From positions 5,396,501 through 5,460,500 of the forward strand of contig CM040093.1 of the NCBI GenBank assembly GCA_022496805.1: DNA of 64,000 bases, read 5' to 3'. The translations under genes were made by a program, and so were the position numbers. The DNA is from Pohlia nutans. Taxonomy: Eukaryota > Streptophyta > Bryopsida > Bryales > Mniaceae. Shown here piece by piece: positions 10,621 through 22,313 of this stretch (the first letter of the stretch is position 1; each line of letters starts with the position of its first letter). The notes under the pieces are model-generated. The model was not told where the DNA came from, ran no database searches, and saw only the letters and a list, made by a program, of their open reading frames with translations.

Positions 10621-12003
10621 CTAGATAGTTAGCGAGTCGATTTGTTGCAGAATGTTGTCGCATAGGTCGATGGTGGTATGGTTGTTGCTCATTTCCTCTG
10701 GGTGTCGCTGGTGCGAGTGTTGATTGTTATTTCCGGTTGTCCGAGGCAGTATATGGGATGTATCGATAGTGTGTACCGCGATAATGTCTACCAAGGATAC
10801 TGTTGGTTGTGGTAGTTTCTTCTGAATTGCTTTCTTCACGTCGTCATCAAGTAGTAATGGGCATTTATGCCCCGGATGTTCCATTGATCCACAAATGTTG
10901 CATGGATACCTCTGGATTGGTGTGTTGGGGAAAAAATGGCCTCGGTTGTTGTTGCTTACCTGGTTAGGCGGGGGTTGTGGTTGGATCGGAAGGACTGTTG
11001 TCGCGTCGGTTCTCTTTCCGTACTTGCTAGTTGGGTTTCGAAAGCATGTTTCCCAGTCGTGTCCCGTTCGTCCACAACCGGAACACGTCATTTTTCGCTG
11101 GGGGTTGTCTTCGGTACTGAGTGTAGGGTGGTCGTATCGTGCTGGCCTCGGAAGTCCCTCTTCCGCTGTTCGAGCCGCATTTACTGCTTCCAAAAACGTC
11201 GGGCAGTTTAAACCGACAGTGGCAACTTGAAGGTATTCTAGCAATCCTACACGGAAGTTACTCAACATAAACATATCGTCAGGAGGAACTGTTAGGTGTT
11301 CCGCTAGTTGTTGCAAACGTTCGGCATAGTCATCGACGGATTCATTCGGTAGCTGAATGAGGGTTCGGAATTGAATGTATGTCTAATCATCGGTTTTGAT
11401 GGTTCGGTAACGTCGTTTGAATGCGGTGAAAACTTCGTGGAGAGTGGTAGCCGGGTGGAGTTTCCTGTGATACGCAAACCAATTGGATTCCTTGTCGGTT
11501 AGAGAATTAGCGAACAATTCAAGTTGATCGAGTGTTTGATTCTCACCGTTCAGTAATAAAGCTGCTCCAAATTTCCGACAGTGGGTTTCTGGGCACTTAC
11601 CTGTTTTATATTCGGGATACGGAACAGCTTTCCTGGCTGTAGGGGCCGGGTGATGGAACAGTTGCTGTGGTATCTCCTCCCATTCTTGGTAAGGTTGATA
11701 GACTTGGGTCGGTACTCCGGGCGCCACGATCCGTCGGTGTTGTGGAAAGTAATGGGGACATGCCCTGGTATGATGGTTGGATTTGCCACAAAATGAACAA
11801 AAATTCATAGTAGGGTGGTAATGTACCTGATGTGGTTGTTGTTGTTGCGGATAGGTGACTGGTGCTGGTAATCGGTTGTGAGGTAGGATCGGAGTGGATG
11901 TCTGCTCGTATTCGTCGTGGTGAAGGTGTATTGGGACTCTTGTGTATGGGACCGGATCGGTGCCTGGTAGTGAGCTTGCCGCGCGAGTGTGTTGATGAGC
12001 CAT
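10621..12003 (-). CDS. A2 Gag with three CCHC knuckles, one internal TAG
   Basis: Frame runs from ATG 12003 to TAG 10621-10623, broken by TAG at 11383-11385 where A1 has CAA (Gln) in an otherwise aligned motif (KTDD-x-TYIQF). Order: a CCHC motif CSFCGKSNHHTRAC upstream of the capsid, a retrotransposon Gag capsid-like domain (ELFANSLTDKESNWFAYH), then CSGCGRTGHDWETC and CNICGSMEHPGHKC. The N-terminal part found in A1 (RSAGPPP region) is missing, so A2 Gag is shorter. The frame continues without shift into the protease ORF. Confidence 0.75.
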
Positions 12004-12168
12004 AAAACAGGATAGCTAGTCCAGTGACTTGGGTTATAGTACTTGGTTCGGTACTCGCTCTTCCGGATTGTCTCGCGCGGTTTTGGCAAAACGATAAGTA
12101 ACAAGATCTGTCGATGTAACTAGAAAAACAAAAGATTCTAGAATTCGAAACACTAGATGGTCGCCAAA

Positions 12169-12607
12169 TGGTAGTTACCTTTACTAATCGTCTGCTCGGT
12201 AATTACTACCGGAAACAATGAAGAAACAAATCCTGAATACAGAAATAACAGTTCTAAGAAGATGAACAACTAACAAGATAAACGGAGCTCAGTCGGTAAT
12301 TCCTCAATCCAGTATAGTTAAAACTGGAATCATCAAGTACAAATATCCGGAAGGAATACACTCGGTAAGTGAACTAATCAAGAAGGAAGAAGAAATATAA
12401 CACAAACATATATCCTGAAAAATGGACCATGCCAATGAGTTTGGCTTCATTGCTTATATACATTAGTACACCCAGATCTGACCGTCAGGTCAGATCGGTA
12501 AAAAAGTGTTTTTCTAGATCTACTTCCTGTGGTAACTTGGAATTTTACCGGGGTAGTAAAACATCCAGATCGGTAGGCTACCGGATATTACTAAGTTACC
12601 GTTAACA
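12169..12607 (-). repeat. A2 5' LTR
   Basis: 439 bp, ends TG...CA in element orientation, with TATA box TATATAAGCAATGAAGCC. Just inside, minus strand at 12168 downward reads TTTGGCGACCATCTAGTG, the presumptive primer-binding site shared by all family-A copies. Confidence 0.9.
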
Positions 12608-12612
12608 CGCAC

Positions 12613-12981
12613 GAGCGCCACTCTCTCTCCAAATAAATAACTGGGCCGTTATGGCCATTATTTCTCCTATTTATGGCGGTAAGACTACTCCTAGTTGCCC
12701 TAGAAACCCTAACTGGCCGCTTTTGAGTAAACGAGGTTTGACAATTTGGAATTGCAGAACTTTTTGAAATGTGTCAGTATAGAATTGTAATGGCATGGTC
12801 ATAAACATGACCACATGGGATTGGCATTATTTAGCATCTTGGCATTATTGAGCTGTTCAATATACAAAGAGACCTCCAAGCTCGTGTAGGACCATTAACT
12901 ATTTATGTGATCAAATGAGGGTACATAAGAGCAAATGACATGATAACTCATTCAAACCCAACTTGACGATTAGGTGAACTC
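12613..12981. other. Resumed ORFx upstream sequence, then non-coding spacer
   Basis: 12613-12780 is homologous to 13497-13640 and is the continuation of the family-B copy split by A2. From about 12780 to 12981 the sequence is different and non-coding. It includes a hairpin-forming segment GGTCATAAACATGACC near 12798. At 12982 homology to ORFx starts abruptly. Confidence 0.6.
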
Positions 12982-13554
12982 TAACGGCCTCCTCCTAACT
13001 CCTGCAACATAGCATCATCGTGGAGGTCCCAGGGCAGGTACAGAAACTCCTCGCACCCAATTTTGCGTAAATCCTTCCACGACTGCTCCCTGTGTCTCGC
13101 ATTGGTCGGGATAACCGGGCGCACCAACTTCTCCGGAACCGGCAGTCCGAGCCTCCAATCGTCCTTCCGTCCCATCGCTGCTGGCTCCAAAACTTCCTTC
13201 CCTTGGTTGCACGCGCTCTGCCTAAGCTCCCGGAAGACTTACTCGTCGCCCGGACGCTCTTCCTCCTCTCTCACAGCATCCGGAAACACAAAAATCTGGT
13301 GCAGGGGTGGACTGGAAACACTATGCAAAAATGAACAGTGAACCGCCCTAATTAAAGCCGCCCATTTCAAGGCGCGAAACGTGGCCGGGTCCATCCGTGA
13401 CCCGTCCATCCCTACCCGGTTTCCAGTCCGGATCCCGTGCCCAATCCGGGTACCTACCGTCAAAACCGGACCCTAGCAATAACTCTACAGTGCGCGCGAG
13501 CGCCTCTTCTACATAAATAACTAAATGTGCCATTATGGTCGCTCCCACACTCAT
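12982..13554 (-). pseudogene. Family-B ORFx, N-terminal remnant (copy 2)
   Basis: Minus-strand frame nearly identical to the start of ORFx at 51270 (MDPATFRALK, EEEERPGDE, KIGCEEFLYLPWDLHDDAMLQELGGGR). A TAA at about 13239 sits exactly where the 51-kb copy has CAA. It is truncated at 12982. It lies downstream of the integrase at 13679 in the same orientation, which establishes the element order INT then ORFx. Confidence 0.75.
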
Positions 13555-13678
13555 TTATGGAGATTCGGACTCTTCCTAGCTATCCTAAAACCCTAACTCT
13601 CTACTTCTAGGTCGAACGAGGTTCGACATTACCCCTTTTTCAAATGTGAGCGTCCCCGCGAACACTCACATTCCAAAC

Positions 13679-15070
13679 TCATTCTTCCGAAGAGCCTTCC
13701 TCGGAATCCTCCCTTTCCGACCCGGTATCCTCTTCGGATACGGATTTTGGATAATACTTCTTCACCCGAGATCCATTTACCCGGGTGTCCATCCATCTTC
13801 CTTCTAGATCCTCAAGCTGTAGTGATCCGTTGGGAAAAGTTTTCGTCACTTTGTAGGGTCCCAGCCACTGGGTGTGCAACTTACCCAGAAACTTCTAGTG
13901 GCGGCTATCATACAGCAACACCAATCCTCCTTCCCGGATTCCATGGTCCGCCGGTAGTCGGTCATCGAAGGCCTCCTTCCGGTTGACTTGGATCCACTGG
14001 TTTCTCTCGAGTGCTTCAGCTTGACCTTCCTCCAAATCCTCAATGGCCAGCAACCGGAGTGTAGGGTCCTCTACTCGGGTCCCCAACCGGGCTGCCATAA
14101 TCCGGTAGGTCTTCGCTGTCAACTCAATCCCGTGTACTGCCTCCTGACCAAAAACCGTAAAATACGGCGTCTTTCCGGTCGTCGTCTTCTCCAAGGTGTT
14201 GTATGCATGTATAGCCGATGCAAGTTTCCGGTCCCAGTCCGTCTTCTGCGCGGAAACCATCTTGTTTAAGATTTTCCCTACAATCCCGTTGGATCTTTCC
14301 GTCAGCCCATTGGCCTTCGGGTTATAGGGTGTGGTCTTCCGGTGCTTGATGGCGTACTTGGTCGTGATGTCCACGATGACATCATTCAGAAGGTGTTTAC
14401 CCCGGTCACTCACCAGCTCCAAGGGGTACCCAAACCTCATCATAATTTCTTCGAATAGGAATCCGGCTGCAGTCCGGGCGTCATTCTTCCGGGTCGCCTG
14501 GGCTTCCACCAACTTGGTTGCATAATCTGTAGCCAGGATGATGTACCTCTTCCTTCCGGAACTGATTGGCGTTATTGGTCCTACAAAATCAATGCCCCAC
14601 TTCACAAAAGGGGCCAATGGTACGATCGTAGTTAGTGGCCAATGATTCCGGAATCCGGGTGCTCCGGTTCTTTGGCACTGGTCACAACTCCGGATGAACT
14701 TCCTCACATCCCGGATGATAAATGGCCACCAGTACCCGACGCTCTTAATCCGGTTCACCGTACTCATGGTAGCCAAATGTCCCCCGGAATCTCCTGCATG
14801 AAGGGCCTCCATCACCCCTTTCCGCTCTCCAGGCTCTAGACAGCGCCTGATCCTGTCGTCCGCGCCCATCCGGAATAAAACTCCGGATATCAGCGTGTAA
14901 GGAGCCGCCTTGTACTGGAACACGCTCTTCTCTTCCCGGGTCATCCCTTCCGGGTATCTCCTCGTCATCAGGTACTCAATGATGTCCCTGAACTCCGATG
15001 ACTGTTGATTCCCCACCTGGAATACCCCTACTTCCAAGGGCACCTCCGCTTCTGGAAACTCGTCCGGCAA
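13679..15070 (-). CDS. Family-B Gypsy integrase, one in-frame TAG
   Basis: N-terminal HHCC zinc-binding domain (HAGDSGGH...CDQCQRTG), then a D,D-35-E catalytic core with WGIDFVGPI (first Asp), LVSDRGKHLLND (second Asp) and NGLTERSNG (Glu). All catalytic residues are present. The C-terminal LVLLYDSRH-x-KFLGKLHTQWLGPY segment is interrupted by TAG at 13895-13897, a site where Ty3 integrases often have a polar residue; it continues to 13679. Upstream it is separated from RNase H by a 1-nt shift near 15110 and an in-frame TAG near 15073. Confidence 0.85.
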
Positions 15071-15084
15071 CTAAGAGGAGATGT

Positions 15085-16859
15085 CCTCTACTGCTGCTAG
15101 CCCTCGCATCCGGGAAAAGGTAATCCGCGTTGGAGTTTGCCTTTCCAGGTTTCACTACGACTTCGTATTTGAATTCCTGCAGCAGCAATATCCATCGGGC
15201 AATCCTTCCGGACAGATCCGGTTTATTTACAAGGTATTTCAGTGAATCCTGATCCGTATGAAAAATCACCTTATACCCCAGTAAATAATGCCGGAACTTC
15301 TTGCAAGAATAAACCACTGCGAACGCCTCCCGCTCAGTGGTGGTGTAATTGCGCTCCGCAGAACTCATCTGCCGGCTCGCGTAGTAAACCGGTTTCTCTC
15401 TCTGCTGGTCATCGAATTGCCACAGAATCGCTCCTAGACACCATCCGGATGCATCGATGGTCACATGGAATTCCTTTGTCCAAACCGGAGGCGACAGAAC
15501 CGGAGCACAAACTAACTGCTTCTTCAAATCTTCAAATGCCGCCTGTCGCTCGACTGTCCACCGGAATTCTTCTGCCTTCTTCAGTAGCTCCGTCAGCAAC
15601 ATGGCCCTCCGGGCGTAATTCTCGATGAACCTCCAGTAGTACCCTACACATCCCAGGAAACCCCTGACCTCCCGTACATTCCGAGGAGCTAGCAAAGCCA
15701 GAATCACGATTACCTTGTCAATGTCGACCTGCAGGCCCTTCCCACTGACCACGTGTCCCAGCAGCAATCCGGATTCCATCCCAAAGAAGCATTTTCCGGG
15801 ATGCAGCTTCAAGTTCGTCTCCCGGCATCTTTGGAATGTCTTCCGGAGATGCTCCAGATGCTCTTTCCGGTTTCCAAATACGGCGAAGTCATCGATAAAG
15901 ACTTCCAGAAAATGACGAAGGAAATCTTTGAAGATATCCATCATTAGCCGCTGGAAAGTTCCCGGGGCATTGCATAGCCCGAAGGGCATCCGGTTGAAGG
16001 CGAACGTTCTCCACTCGGTTGTGAACGTTGTCTTCAGTTGGTCGTTCTCCCGGATAGACACTTGGTTGTATCCGGAAAAGCCGTCCAAGAAACTGTACAA
16101 TTCTTGTCCCGCCACGTGGTCCAAGATGATATCCGTGAAGGGCAGCGGGAAGTAGTCTTTCTTCGTGGCTGCATTGAGTTTCCGGAAATCTTGGCAGACC
16201 CGAATCTTCACCTTTCCGTCTGCTCCGGTTTTCTTGGGCACCACTACTATCGGTGACACCCACTCGGAATTGTTAACCGGATAGATGAATCCGGCTTCCA
16301 GCAACCGGTCAATCTCCTCCTTCACCATGAGGGAGTACCTCGGGTTCAGCCGGTACTGTCGCTGTCGAACCGGAGTAGCACCATCTACCAAATCTATCTG
16401 GTGCTCCCCTAGTTCAGCCGGAATTCCTCGCAGATCCGTGGGAGCCCATGCAAAGACATCTACGTATCTGGCCAGCAACCGTCCGTACTCCTTTTTCTCT
16501 TCCGGGCTCATTGTTTTTCCTATGAAAAACTTCTTCTCGGTTTCCACCTCCAACTCCTCGAAGTCCTTAGGGGACACCACCCCTTTGATCTTCTCTCGCT
16601 CCTGTTCTTCCGGATACATGGGTACCCGGCTCCACGACACCGGATCCGTCCCCGTCATCTGTGCTGGCAGCCCGACCGGGTCAGTGATTTGCCGTCGTAC
16701 CCACTTTTCCGAAAGTGATACGGAGGATTCTCCTAAGGAGCGATCCTCCGCGTCCGGACTCTGTGTCTTGGGGATTTCCGGTGCAAGGGTCTCGCCTTCC
16801 TCCTCGACGTTAGCCGGAAACTCGAAATCCTTCTCTATCAGACTAGCAAACTCCTCCAC
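15085..16859 (-). CDS. Family-B Gypsy reverse transcriptase and RNase H
   Basis: Open from 16859 to the frameshift near 15115. RT motifs in order: a WVSPIVVVPKK segment, VCQDFRKLNAAT, SFLDGFSGYNQV, FNRMPFGLCNAPGTFQRLM, and the catalytic FIDDFAVF (Y/FxDD). RNase H follows with DASGWCLGAIL, TTEREAFAVVY and HTDQDSL, giving the expected Asp/Glu/Asp residues. Part of a Ty3/Gypsy PR-RT-RH-INT pol. The upstream join to protease carries a 1-nt frameshift near 16935, and the end of RNase H carries another, so this copy is defective. Confidence 0.9.
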
Positions 16860-17350
16860 TAGGTAGCTGGTCTGGGCGTCGAAATCTTCTGGATCTGACC
16901 AATCCGTGGTGTATCCGTCTGTCTCGCTGGTTTCTCCTTCGTGTGCGAGATGACGCCAAGGAATCTAGAATGGGGTTTTCCCACCCGGAATTCCTTCCCC
17001 CCCCAATCTACCACTACCTTAGCCAGATATAGCCAGGGTCGACCGAGCAACATCCGGAAGGGTCGCCCTGACTCTACCCGGATGATCACGTAGTTAAGTA
17101 AGTACGTGTGAATGCCAATCCGGGAAGGAACTCGGGATAGCAGTCCCACTGGAACTACTCGAGATTGGTCTGCCATCCGGAGTACCATTTTCGTGTCCTC
17201 TAGGGAGGTGTATCCCAAATCAAAAGCCGTATCTTCCAACATGAGGTTCACTCCGGATCCTCCATCTACCGGAACACGGTGGATGCTACAACCATCTACC
17301 TCCACCGTAATTTCCGGAGCACCAAAGTCTTCCACCTTTGCGAAATTCAC
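16859..17350 (-). CDS. Family-B Gypsy aspartic protease
   Basis: Retropepsin-like domain with VPVDGGSGVNLM (active-site Asp with G-G, as in family A) and MLLGRPWLYLA. It precedes RT in pol. Frame is lost near 16935, after which the RT frame picks up. Upstream to 17458 is the gag-PR linker, broken by the Copia insertion. Confidence 0.85.
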   Translation of the reverse strand: MNFAKVEDFGAPEITVEVDGCSIHRVPVDGGSGVNLMLEDTAFDLGYTSLEDTKMVLRMADQSRVVPVGLLSRVPSRIGIHTYLLNYVIIRVESGRPFRMLLGRPWLYLAKVVVDWGGKEFRVGKPHSRFLGVISHTKEKPARQTDTPRIGQIQKISTPRPAT

Positions 17351-17458
17351 CGCTACCCCTGGAAGCTTGTACCTCTTCTTCCGTCGCTAGATCCAGGCTT
17401 CCCGGATCACCTTCTGGTAGTTGATATTATCATGCAAAAGTTGACCAATGGTCACGTT

Positions 17459-17715
17459 TATTGAAGGTAGTAGAAGATTGCACAAGGCACACACAAACAC
17501 AAGGAATGCGTAGAAAGAGATGATCTTTATTCAAAGGCCTTCCACCTTAAGTAGTGTACACTTAGGAGGTCACCATGGCAAACCATATGGGATAACCCAT
17601 CACAAGGACACTCTAGAGATCAGCCCATGCCTAACCCCTCCTCCCACACACCATTATTTAGCACCCAAACCTCTTTGGCTTCTAGCAATACTACCCTACA
17701 TCGTTTACCTCAATA
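17459..17715 (-). repeat. Copia 3' LTR
   Basis: 257 bp, TATTGAAGG...CCTCAATA on the plus strand. The inner flank on the minus strand reads AAAGTGGGAG just before the LTR, a typical Copia polypurine tract (17716-17728). Confidence 0.9.
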
Positions 17716-17765
17716 CTCCCACTTTGCGTAGAGGCAAAGCTTCTAAGTCCAAATGCTATTACTAA

Positions 17766-18260
17766 TCATTGGTGTCGGTCTCTACAAAGACCCTTCGTGA
17801 GCACATCCGCCACCATGTGCTCCGTTGGACAATAATCCAACCGTATAACTCCCAATTCCAACTTCTCCCAAATGAAGTGGTATTGCACATCAATGTGCTT
17901 CGTGCGTGAATGATGTGTAGGGTTCTTTGCAAGTGAAATGCACCCTTGGTTGGCACACATGATCGTTGTAGCCTCACCTTGTGTGCAACCCACATCCGCC
18001 ATTAGTTGCCTCAACCAAATGGCCTCCTTTGAGCCGTGGCTCGTAGCCATGTACTCGGCCTCCACCGTTGATGTCGCCGTGGTTTGTTGCCGCTTGCTAT
18101 TCCACGATACCGCTCCCGATCCGACTTTGAACATGTAGCCCGTTGTCGATCTTCGATTGCTCGTGTCTCCCGGGTAGTCCGCATCGCAATAGCCGCTCAA
18201 CACAATGTCTTTGCCGCCAAGACACAACTTGACATCGCTTGTGCCCTTCAAGTACCGCAT
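17766..18260 (-). CDS. Copia RNase H, C-terminal part of the polyprotein
   Basis: Continues the Copia polyprotein after the solo LTR. Motifs: MRYLKGT, GYCDADYPGD, RRSTTGYMF, SWNSKRQQTTATSTVEAEYMA, KHIDVQYHFIWE. Ends in TGA at 17766-17768. The 5-bp duplication CGCAT at the LTR junction shows that this segment was contiguous with 18703 onward. Confidence 0.9.
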   Translation of the reverse strand: MRYLKGTSDVKLCLGGKDIVLSGYCDADYPGDTSNRRSTTGYMFKVGSGAVSWNSKRQQTTATSTVEAEYMATSHGSKEAIWLRQLMADVGCTQGEATTIMCANQGCISLAKNPTHHSRTKHIDVQYHFIWEKLELGVIRLDYCPTEHMVADVLTKGLCRDRHQ

Positions 18261-18702
18261 TGTTAACGGTAACTTAGTAATATCCGGTAGCCTACCGATC
18301 TGGATGTTTTACTACCCCGGTAAAATTCCAAGTTACCAGAGGAAGTAGATCTAGAAAAACACTTTTTTACCGATCTGACCTAACGGTCAGATCCGGGTGT
18401 ACTAATGTATATAAGCAATGAAGCCAAACTCATTGGCATGGTCCATTTTTTCAAGATATATGTTTGTGTTATATTTCTTCTTCCTTCTCGATTAAGTTCA
18501 TCTACCGAGTGTATTCCTTCCGGATATTTGTACTTGATGATTCCAGTTTTAACTATACTGGATTGAGGAAATTACCGACTAAGTTCCGGTTATCTTGATA
18601 GTTGTTCATCTTCTTAGAACTGTTGTTTCTGTATTCATGATCTGTTTCTTCATTGTTTCCGGTAGTGATTACCGAGTAGACGATTAGTAAAGGTAACTAC
18701 CA
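18261..18702 (+). mobile_element. Solo family-A LTR inserted in the Copia polyprotein
   Basis: 442 bp of the A2-like LTR subtype (TGTTAACGG...AACTACCA), flanked by a perfect CGCAT duplication (18256-18260 and 18703-18707). It interrupts the Copia RT/RNase H boundary. It was formed by LTR-LTR recombination of a full insertion after the Copia element had landed, so family A was active later than this Copia copy. Confidence 0.95.
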
Positions 18703-21700
18703 CGCATGATCCTCTTGACCGCCATCCAATGCATTGAGCCCGGTCTTGCCATGTGTTGACTCACCACGCTAATTGGATACACAAGGTCGGGCCTTGTCGC
18801 AATCATCGCATACATCAACGACCCCACCGCTTGCTTGTATGGCACCTCCGCCATCGATTTGGCCTCCGCCACATAGTCCTCCTCCGAAAGCTTGACGAGC
18901 TTGGAGTTTGCATCCAATGGTGTTGCCACGGGCTTACAATCCTCCATCCCAAATCTCTTGAGCACGTCCATCACATACTTGCCTTGACTCATGGTGATAG
19001 TGCGTGTGGCCCTATCTCTCACAAATTCAACACCAAGACAAAAATGCAACTCTCCAAGATTACTCATCTTGTACTCTCTCTCAAGCATGGCTTTTAGTGC
19101 CTTCATTGAACTTATGAGGCTTGCAAGAATGATCAAATCATCAACATATATGATCACAATCACCACATATTGACCCTCTTGCATGAAGTAGAGACTATGA
19201 TCCGCAATGCTCCTAGTAAACCCGTGTGCAAGGAGAAACGTGTCAATCTTTTGGTACCACGCTCTTGGAGATTGTTTCAACCCATACAATGATTTTTGCA
19301 ACTTACAAACAAGGTGCTCATTACCTTGTTGTACAAAGCCCTCGGGTTGCACCATATAAATGTCCTTCTCCAAATCGCCATTCAAAAATGCGGTCTTCAC
19401 ATCCATTTGATGGATCTCCAAGTCCATGGCCGCCCCAATCGCAAGAATGCACCGAATGGTGGTGAACTTGGCCACAGGTGAAAACGTCTCGTGAAAGTCC
19501 ACTCCATGAACTTGCGCAAACCCCTTGGCTACTAGTCTTGCCTTGTGACGCATCACATTACCGGAAACATCCCTCTTTGTACGAAACACCCATTTGCAAC
19601 CAATGGGGTTGCGATCCTTTGGAATGGGAGTTAATTGCCACGTACCATTAGTGATTAGAGAGTCGTACTCCTCTTGCATGGCGCACTCCCACTTGACCGC
19701 ATCCTCACCTTGCATGGCTTCACGAATGGTCAATGGACCATCCGATAATGCCACATTTGCAAGCTCGTCATCCTTTTGAGGGAAGATGTGATTCTTCCAC
19801 CATTCTCCAGGTGGCTTGCGCAATCTCTGTGGGTACCGTCGATCGCTTGAAGAAGCTTGTTCCTCTTGCGCGTCCTTTGCGCCATTCTTAGTCTTTGAAC
19901 TCGATGGCACTTCAATAACCTCCGTGTCGCCATCTTCATCATTACTATCATCATCACCTACATCAACAACACTAGGGGAATTGGAGGGTGCATCCACGAA
20001 TACGTCTCCACTACTCCCACTTGGACCAACCTCCAAAGGAGCCTCCATCTTAGACTCTTCACAAAACGTCACATCACGTGACCGAATGATCTTCTTCGTC
20101 TTCACCGACATGAGTCTATACGCCTTGGTACCTTCACAATACCCAAGAAACACACACTTTGAGGCCTTAGCCTCGAGTTTAGTCCTCCTTTCATCCGGAA
20201 CCTTTGCGTATGCAATGCATCCAAAGATGTGCATGTGTGCAACACATGGTTGCCTCCCACTCCACGCTTGCTCCGGGGTCATATCTTCAACTGCGCTTGT
20301 TGGACACCAATTGCGAGTGTACACCGCATTCACCACCGCTTCCGCCCAAAGGTCTAACTTCAAGTTTTGAGCGTGCAACATGCTCCTTGCCATCTCTATA
20401 ATGGTGCGATTTGCGCGCTCCGCAATTCCATTTTGTTGAGGCGTATACAGGGTCGAAGTTTGCCGTGCGATGCCTTCTTTCTTCAATAGTTCGTCAAACT
20501 TCTTGGACATGTACTCGCCGTCATTGTCCGACCGAAACACCTTGATCTTCATCTCGGATTGATTCTCCACCAATGTCTTTAACTCCTTGAACTTGTCAAA
20601 GCACTCACTCTTGGCTTTGATTGGATAGAGCCAAATCTTCCTTGAAAAGTCATCGATGAAGGTCACAAAGTACTTGCAACCTCCCATCAACGTGGTCTTC
20701 ATTGGGCCACACACATCCGAATGCACAATCTCTAAAGGCTTGGTTGCCCGTGTCACCGCTTCACCCGCAAATGGCAATCGTTGTTGCTTGCCTTCAATGC
20801 AACCTTCACAAGTGAATGAAGAAGGATCCACTTTCAATTGATGAAGATCCATCCCGCTTACCATGCCGCGTAGTGTCTTCACACTCTTGATGTTCAAATG
20901 GCCGAGTCGACGATGCCACAACGCCAACTTGTCGTCTTTCAAGTTTGAATGCGCTAATGCCGCTTTTTCGCTCATATGCACCTTCGAGAACTTGATAAGG
21001 TACAAGCCCTCGTCTTCTTCAATGATCGCCACCTCATCTCGACTCGGTAACAACACATAACACCCCTTATCACTAAACTCAACCCGCAAGTGCTTTGCCA
21101 CTAATTGCCTCACCGATAGTAAATTTGCCTTTAGTTTGGGAACGTAGAGGACATCTTTGATAGTGATTGTCTTCACACAACCCTTCACCTCGGTGTCTAC
21201 AACAATTTGGCCTTTGTCAAGGGCCTCAAGCACCGTATCATCTCCCAAAATCACTCTCTTTGGGTTAATGACACAATACAAATGGAAACAAGTTGTATTA
21301 GGTGACATGTGGCTTGTAGCCCCCGAATCAACAATCCAATCACTCACACTACCGTTGCACGATATGTGACTAGACATGTTTGCATACTCATCATCATCCT
21401 CAATCCAATCACTCATGTTTGCATCATCTTCGATGCCATCACTCATGCTTGCATCATCCTCGATGCCATCACTCATGCTTGCATCACCCTCGATGCCATC
21501 ACTTATGCTTGCATCAAATCTAGCCGTAAATGCGTACTCATCCCCATCATCACGAACTTTGGTGTTGTTTGCACTCTCCTTCTCATTGAATTTACGTTTG
21601 TAGCAAAATTTGGCAATGTGGCCCTTCTTACCACAATAGAAGCACACCTTGTTGCTTGAGCTCCCACCGCCTCCATTCTTTGATTGCTTCGCCACGAGCG

Positions 21701-22313
21701 CCGCTCCATCTTCTCGAGACTCGTTCTCCTTTCGCCGCGATAGCTCGTGCAACAACTGTGAGGTCACATAGTCCAATAAGAGCTCCGAAATGGGTCTTGA
21801 CTCCAACGCCACGATGAGGTACTCGTATGATGATGGAAGGCTCTCCAAAAGTGTCATCACGATGTCACCATCCGTAATCGACACGTCGCAACCGTTGAGT
21901 TGATCCGCGAGAGCCTTGACCTTGTTGATGTGCGCCAACATGTCATCTTCTTCGCCCATTTTGATGGTGAAGAACTTGCGCCTCAAAAACAAGATGTTGG
22001 CCAATGTCTTTGCTTCGTGAATGTTGCAAAGCTTGGACCATGCTTCCGCGGGTGTCTTGCACGAACGAATGTGCGCAAGTTGCGAATCCGCGAGGTTGAG
22101 TGCCAAAATGGCAAATGCCTTCTTCTCCCTCCTTTTGTACGCTTGCATGTCCCTAGGATCCGTAGAAGAGAGAGGAGGCTCCTCACTACCCCCGACAATC
22201 TCCCACAACTCCTTCTCGGCCATCACCATCTCCATTTTGAACTTCCACAAGTGGAAATTCACGCCATCAAACTTGTCCACGACCTTGGGACCCTCACCCT
22301 CAAAAGATGCCAT
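18703..22313 (-). CDS. Copia Gag-PR-INT-RT polyprotein
   Basis: About 1,200 uninterrupted codons from ATG 22311-22313. Order: Copia-type Gag (UBN2-like; DKFDGVNFHLWKFKM), CCHC knuckle CFYCGKKGHIAKFC, a 10-residue repeat (DASMSDGIED), protease WIVDSGATSHM, integrase zinc domain (HRRLGHLN...CEGCIEGK), integrase core (HSDVCGP, RSDNDGEY, QQNGIAERANR), then RT with KARLVAKGF, DVKTAFLNG and catalytic YVDD. Every expected catalytic residue is visible. No stop or frameshift precedes the nested LTR. Confidence 0.95.
21410..21510 (-). repeat. 30-bp tandem repeat inside Copia Gag-PR linker
   Basis: Three to four copies of a 30-bp unit (plus strand GATGCCATCACTCATGCTTG core) encode the acidic decapeptide DASMSDGIED. 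It keeps frame, so it is a protein-level repeat between the zinc knuckle and the protease. Confidence 0.85.

Larger units (their letters stand above)
6408..12607 (-). mobile_element. Complete non-autonomous family-A LTR element (A2)
   Basis: A 6,200-bp minus-strand element flanked by the 5-bp target duplication CGCAC (6403-6407 and 12608-12612). Both LTRs are 439 bp and differ by eye at roughly eight positions, indicating a fairly recent insertion. The interior encodes Gag with zinc knuckles, a retropepsin-like protease, a PMD-like domain and a long coiled-coil tail. No reverse transcriptase, RNase H or integrase motif is present, so transposition would need enzymes supplied in trans. It is inserted just upstream of family-B ORFx; the interrupted host sequence resumes at 12613. 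Confidence 0.9.
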
